DNA from: Halomonas sp. 'Soap Lake #6'
Lineage (GTDB): Bacteria > Pseudomonadota > Gammaproteobacteria > Pseudomonadales > Halomonadaceae
Direction: 5' to 3'
NCBI RefSeq assembly: GCF_003031405.1
Contig: NZ_CP020469.1
Span: 1,054,001 to 1,118,000 of the forward strand
DNA length: 64,000 nt
Below the pieces are notes generated by a model. It saw only the letters and a list, made by a program, of their open reading frames with translations, had not been told where the DNA came from and ran no database searches. Positions 62,362-64,000 of this stretch are shown piece by piece. Positions within the stretch are counted from its first letter, which is position 1; every line of letters starts with the position of its first letter. The translations under genes and the position numbers were made by a program.

Positions 62362-63399
62362 ATGCAAGTTCTCGTCTGTTCAAAACCGCACCACCTAGAG
62401 CTGCGTCACTCTGACCGCCCTGAGTGTGCTGCTGGCCACGCTATTGTGCGTGTCCGTCGTGTCGGGATCTGTGGCACGGATATTCACGCTTACGGTGGCA
62501 ATCAACCTTATTTTGAATACCCTCGGGTGCTAGGTCATGAGCTTGCCGGGGACGTCGTCGATATCGCTGATGATCAATCTCACCAACTGCTTGGCAAGCA
62601 GGTCTATGTCATCCCTTATTTGCACTGTGGCGAGTGTCGCGCTTGTCAGCAGCATAAAACCAATTGCTGCCAGAACATGCAGGTGATTGGTGTGCATAAG
62701 GATGGTGGTATGGCGGAGTATTTAGCCGTTCCAACCACGCACCTGGTGGTGTCGGAAACCCTTAGCATTGATCAATTGGCGCTGGTGGAGTGTATGGCGA
62801 TTGGTGCCCATGCGGTAAGACGTAGCGCGCTACAAGCGGGTGAGCTTGCCGTTATCGTCGGGGCGGGCCCTATTGGTATGGGGGTTCTGCAAGTAGCGAA
62901 AAGCCAGGGGGCACGTACCTTAATGGTGGATACCAATGCATCTCGGTTGGCTTTTTGTCGCGATGTGTTAGGGGCTGATGCGATAGCTAACCCCTATGAC
63001 GCTGATGTTGCTGTGCAAATAAGTGCTATGAATAGCGGAGCACTGGCAGATGTGGTGTTCGATGCCACTGGAAACCCTCGTGCCATGGAGGCAGGGTTCG
63101 ATCTGGCAGGCCATGGCGGACGCTATGTGTTGGTAAGTGTGGTGAAAGCCGATATTACCTTTAGCGATCCCGACTTCCATAAGAAAGAGCTGACACTGAT
63201 CGGCAGCCGTAATGCCACACGCGAAGACTTTGACTGTGTGGTGTCGCTGATGGAGAGCGGCCACATCAATGCCGATGCGATGATTACTCATCGTGCGCCC
63301 CTGGCCGAAGTGCCCTCCCAAATGCCCCAGTGGTGTGACCCTGCCAATCAGGTTATTAAAGCCATGATCTCGATTGATGCTGAGGAGGTGTGCGTATGA
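62362..63399 (+). CDS. zinc-dependent alcohol dehydrogenase (sugar-acid dehydrogenase, LgoD/RspB-like)
   Basis: A 345-residue MDR dehydrogenase: RVGICGTDIHAYGG and GHELAG (catalytic Zn), CGECRACQQHKTNCC (structural Zn), VGAGPIGMG (NAD loop) and KKELTLIGSRNA. ATG 62362 with a GAGAGGGA ribosome site is preferred to an upstream start. Paired by ATGA overlap with a UxaA-family dehydratase, so an L-galactonate- or fuconate-like sugar acid is the likely substrate. Confidence 0.84.
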   Translation: MQVLVCSKPHHLELRHSDRPECAAGHAIVRVRRVGICGTDIHAYGGNQPYFEYPRVLGHELAGDVVDIADDQSHQLLGKQVYVIPYLHCGECRACQQHKTNCCQNMQVIGVHKDGGMAEYLAVPTTHLVVSETLSIDQLALVECMAIGAHAVRRSALQAGELAVIVGAGPIGMGVLQVAKSQGARTLMVDTNASRLAFCRDVLGADAIANPYDADVAVQISAMNSGALADVVFDATGNPRAMEAGFDLAGHGGRYVLVSVVKADITFSDPDFHKKELTLIGSRNATREDFDCVVSLMESGHINADAMITHRAPLAEVPSQMPQWCDPANQVIKAMISIDAEEVCV

Positions 63400-64000
63400 G
63401 CGACCTGATTGCGACCCAAACGCCCCATCTCACGTTGCGGGTGCACAGGCTGGATAATGTCAGAGTCGCCTTGACCGATCTGCCTGCGGGCACAGTGATT
63501 GAGGATCAGGGTATTAATATCACGCTCCCAGGCCCTATTCGTCATAAACATAAGTTCGTGCTTGGGGATATGAGCGTTGGTGATTTCGTCATTATGTATG
63601 GCGTCAGGGTCGGTAAAGTGACTCAGCCCATAGCAGCAGGAGGGGCCATCACAACTGAAAACCTGGTGCACTCAACGGAAGACTTACCCGCCAATACCCA
63701 GCAGGAAACGTGGCAACCCCCTGAGGTAACCGCGTTTGCGCAGACAACGTTCGATGGTTATCACCGCCCAGACGGGCGAGTGGGAACAGCTAATGTTTGG
63801 TTGGTAGTGCCCTTGGTATTTTGCGAGAACCGTAATATCGAGGTGCTACGGCAATGTGTGGCTGATGCGCTGGGCGACGATCCTTTTCATGGCTACAAGC
63901 GTATGGCAAGGCAGCTATTGCATGGTGACGTTGCCGCTGAGTCAGCACTGCCAACTGGAGAGCGGCTATTCCCCAATGTGGACGGCGTGCGTTTTCTAAT
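63396..64000 (+). CDS. UxaA family altronate/sugar-acid dehydratase (partial, cut by window end)
   Basis: 201 residues visible. N-terminal SAF-like domain (about 10-105: LPAGTVIED, GPIRHKHKFVLGDMSVGDFVIMYG, in part) and the start of the catalytic domain (TFDGYHRPDGRVGTANVWLVVPLVFCENRN, in part, about 125-155), which carries the GTRNY-like region in variant form (GTANVW). ATG overlaps the dehydrogenase stop; strong GAGGAGG ribosome site. Family is clear; exact sugar acid is not. Confidence 0.88.
   Translation, partial: MSDLIATQTPHLTLRVHRLDNVRVALTDLPAGTVIEDQGINITLPGPIRHKHKFVLGDMSVGDFVIMYGVRVGKVTQPIAAGGAITTENLVHSTEDLPANTQQETWQPPEVTAFAQTTFDGYHRPDGRVGTANVWLVVPLVFCENRNIEVLRQCVADALGDDPFHGYKRMARQLLHGDVAAESALPTGERLFPNVDGVRFL

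Overview
The window reads as a chromosome segment of a halophilic gammaproteobacterium, most likely Halomonadaceae (Halomonas-like). This is inferred from the moderate-to-high GC housekeeping genes, the dense carbon and nitrogen catabolic operons, a BCCT compatible-solute type transporter, a TRAP system, and the KpsC/KpsS capsule genes. No rRNA or phylogenetic marker beyond rsmC/cmoM is present, so the genus is an inference.

Layout. (1) 1-4674, minus strand: capsule export and initiation genes kpsC, kpsS, an SDR and the start of an LTA-synthase-like phosphotransferase, run as one overlapping operon. (2) 4961-8044: a membrane diguanylate cyclase and an AEC transporter. (3) 8143-about 15000: an accessory island starting at tRNA-Arg(CCT). 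It holds integrase-like debris, a GNAT gene between two copies of a hairpin repeat, and an AT-rich two-reverse-transcriptase defence locus that best fits DRT type 3. A candidate ncRNA with an ACACACAC tract follows, then a perfect 55-copy heptanucleotide array, a decayed HigBA module and a possible IS200/IS605 end. (4) 15506-20645: malonate uptake and use (regulator, malonyl-CoA decarboxylase, MatB, MadLM). (5) 20978-22219: a periplasmic broad-spectrum amino-acid racemase. (6) 22305-31673: the histidine utilisation regulon (permease, hutH, hutU, hutG, hutI, a YjiH-like protein, hutC) with three matching HutC-type operators. (7) 31842-38668: carnitine catabolism (CdhR-like regulator, BCCT transporter, thioesterase, carnitine dehydrogenase, BKACE enzyme) plus a divergent amidase. 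(8) 38826-47591: GntR regulator, ManD/RspA, RspB, a TRAP transporter, UxuB and UxuA for hexuronate/mannonate use. (9) 47751-53486: an N-acyl-D-amino-acid cluster (SSS symporter, RidA, D-aminoacylase, RpiR regulator, D-amino-acid deaminase-like enzyme). (10) 53559-57389: a 2-ketogluconate or KDG-type sugar acid cluster with a LacI regulator. (11) 57574-59441: the RNA methyltransferases cmoM and rsmC. (12) 59508-64000: a GntR-controlled sugar-acid operon (SDR, FAH hydrolase, Zn-dehydrogenase, UxaA-family dehydratase cut by the window end).

The most unusual region is 9837-14023. Two adjacent YVDD reverse transcriptases, differing sharply in base composition from their neighbours, are followed within about 45 bases by a structured element. 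In it an ACACACAC tract lies between two helices and a terminator hairpin closes the element. Eleven bases later 55 exact copies of TACCTGC begin. A second, genome-style peculiarity is that many intergenic gaps carry their own unrelated 13-20 bp tandem duplication of 2-4 copies.
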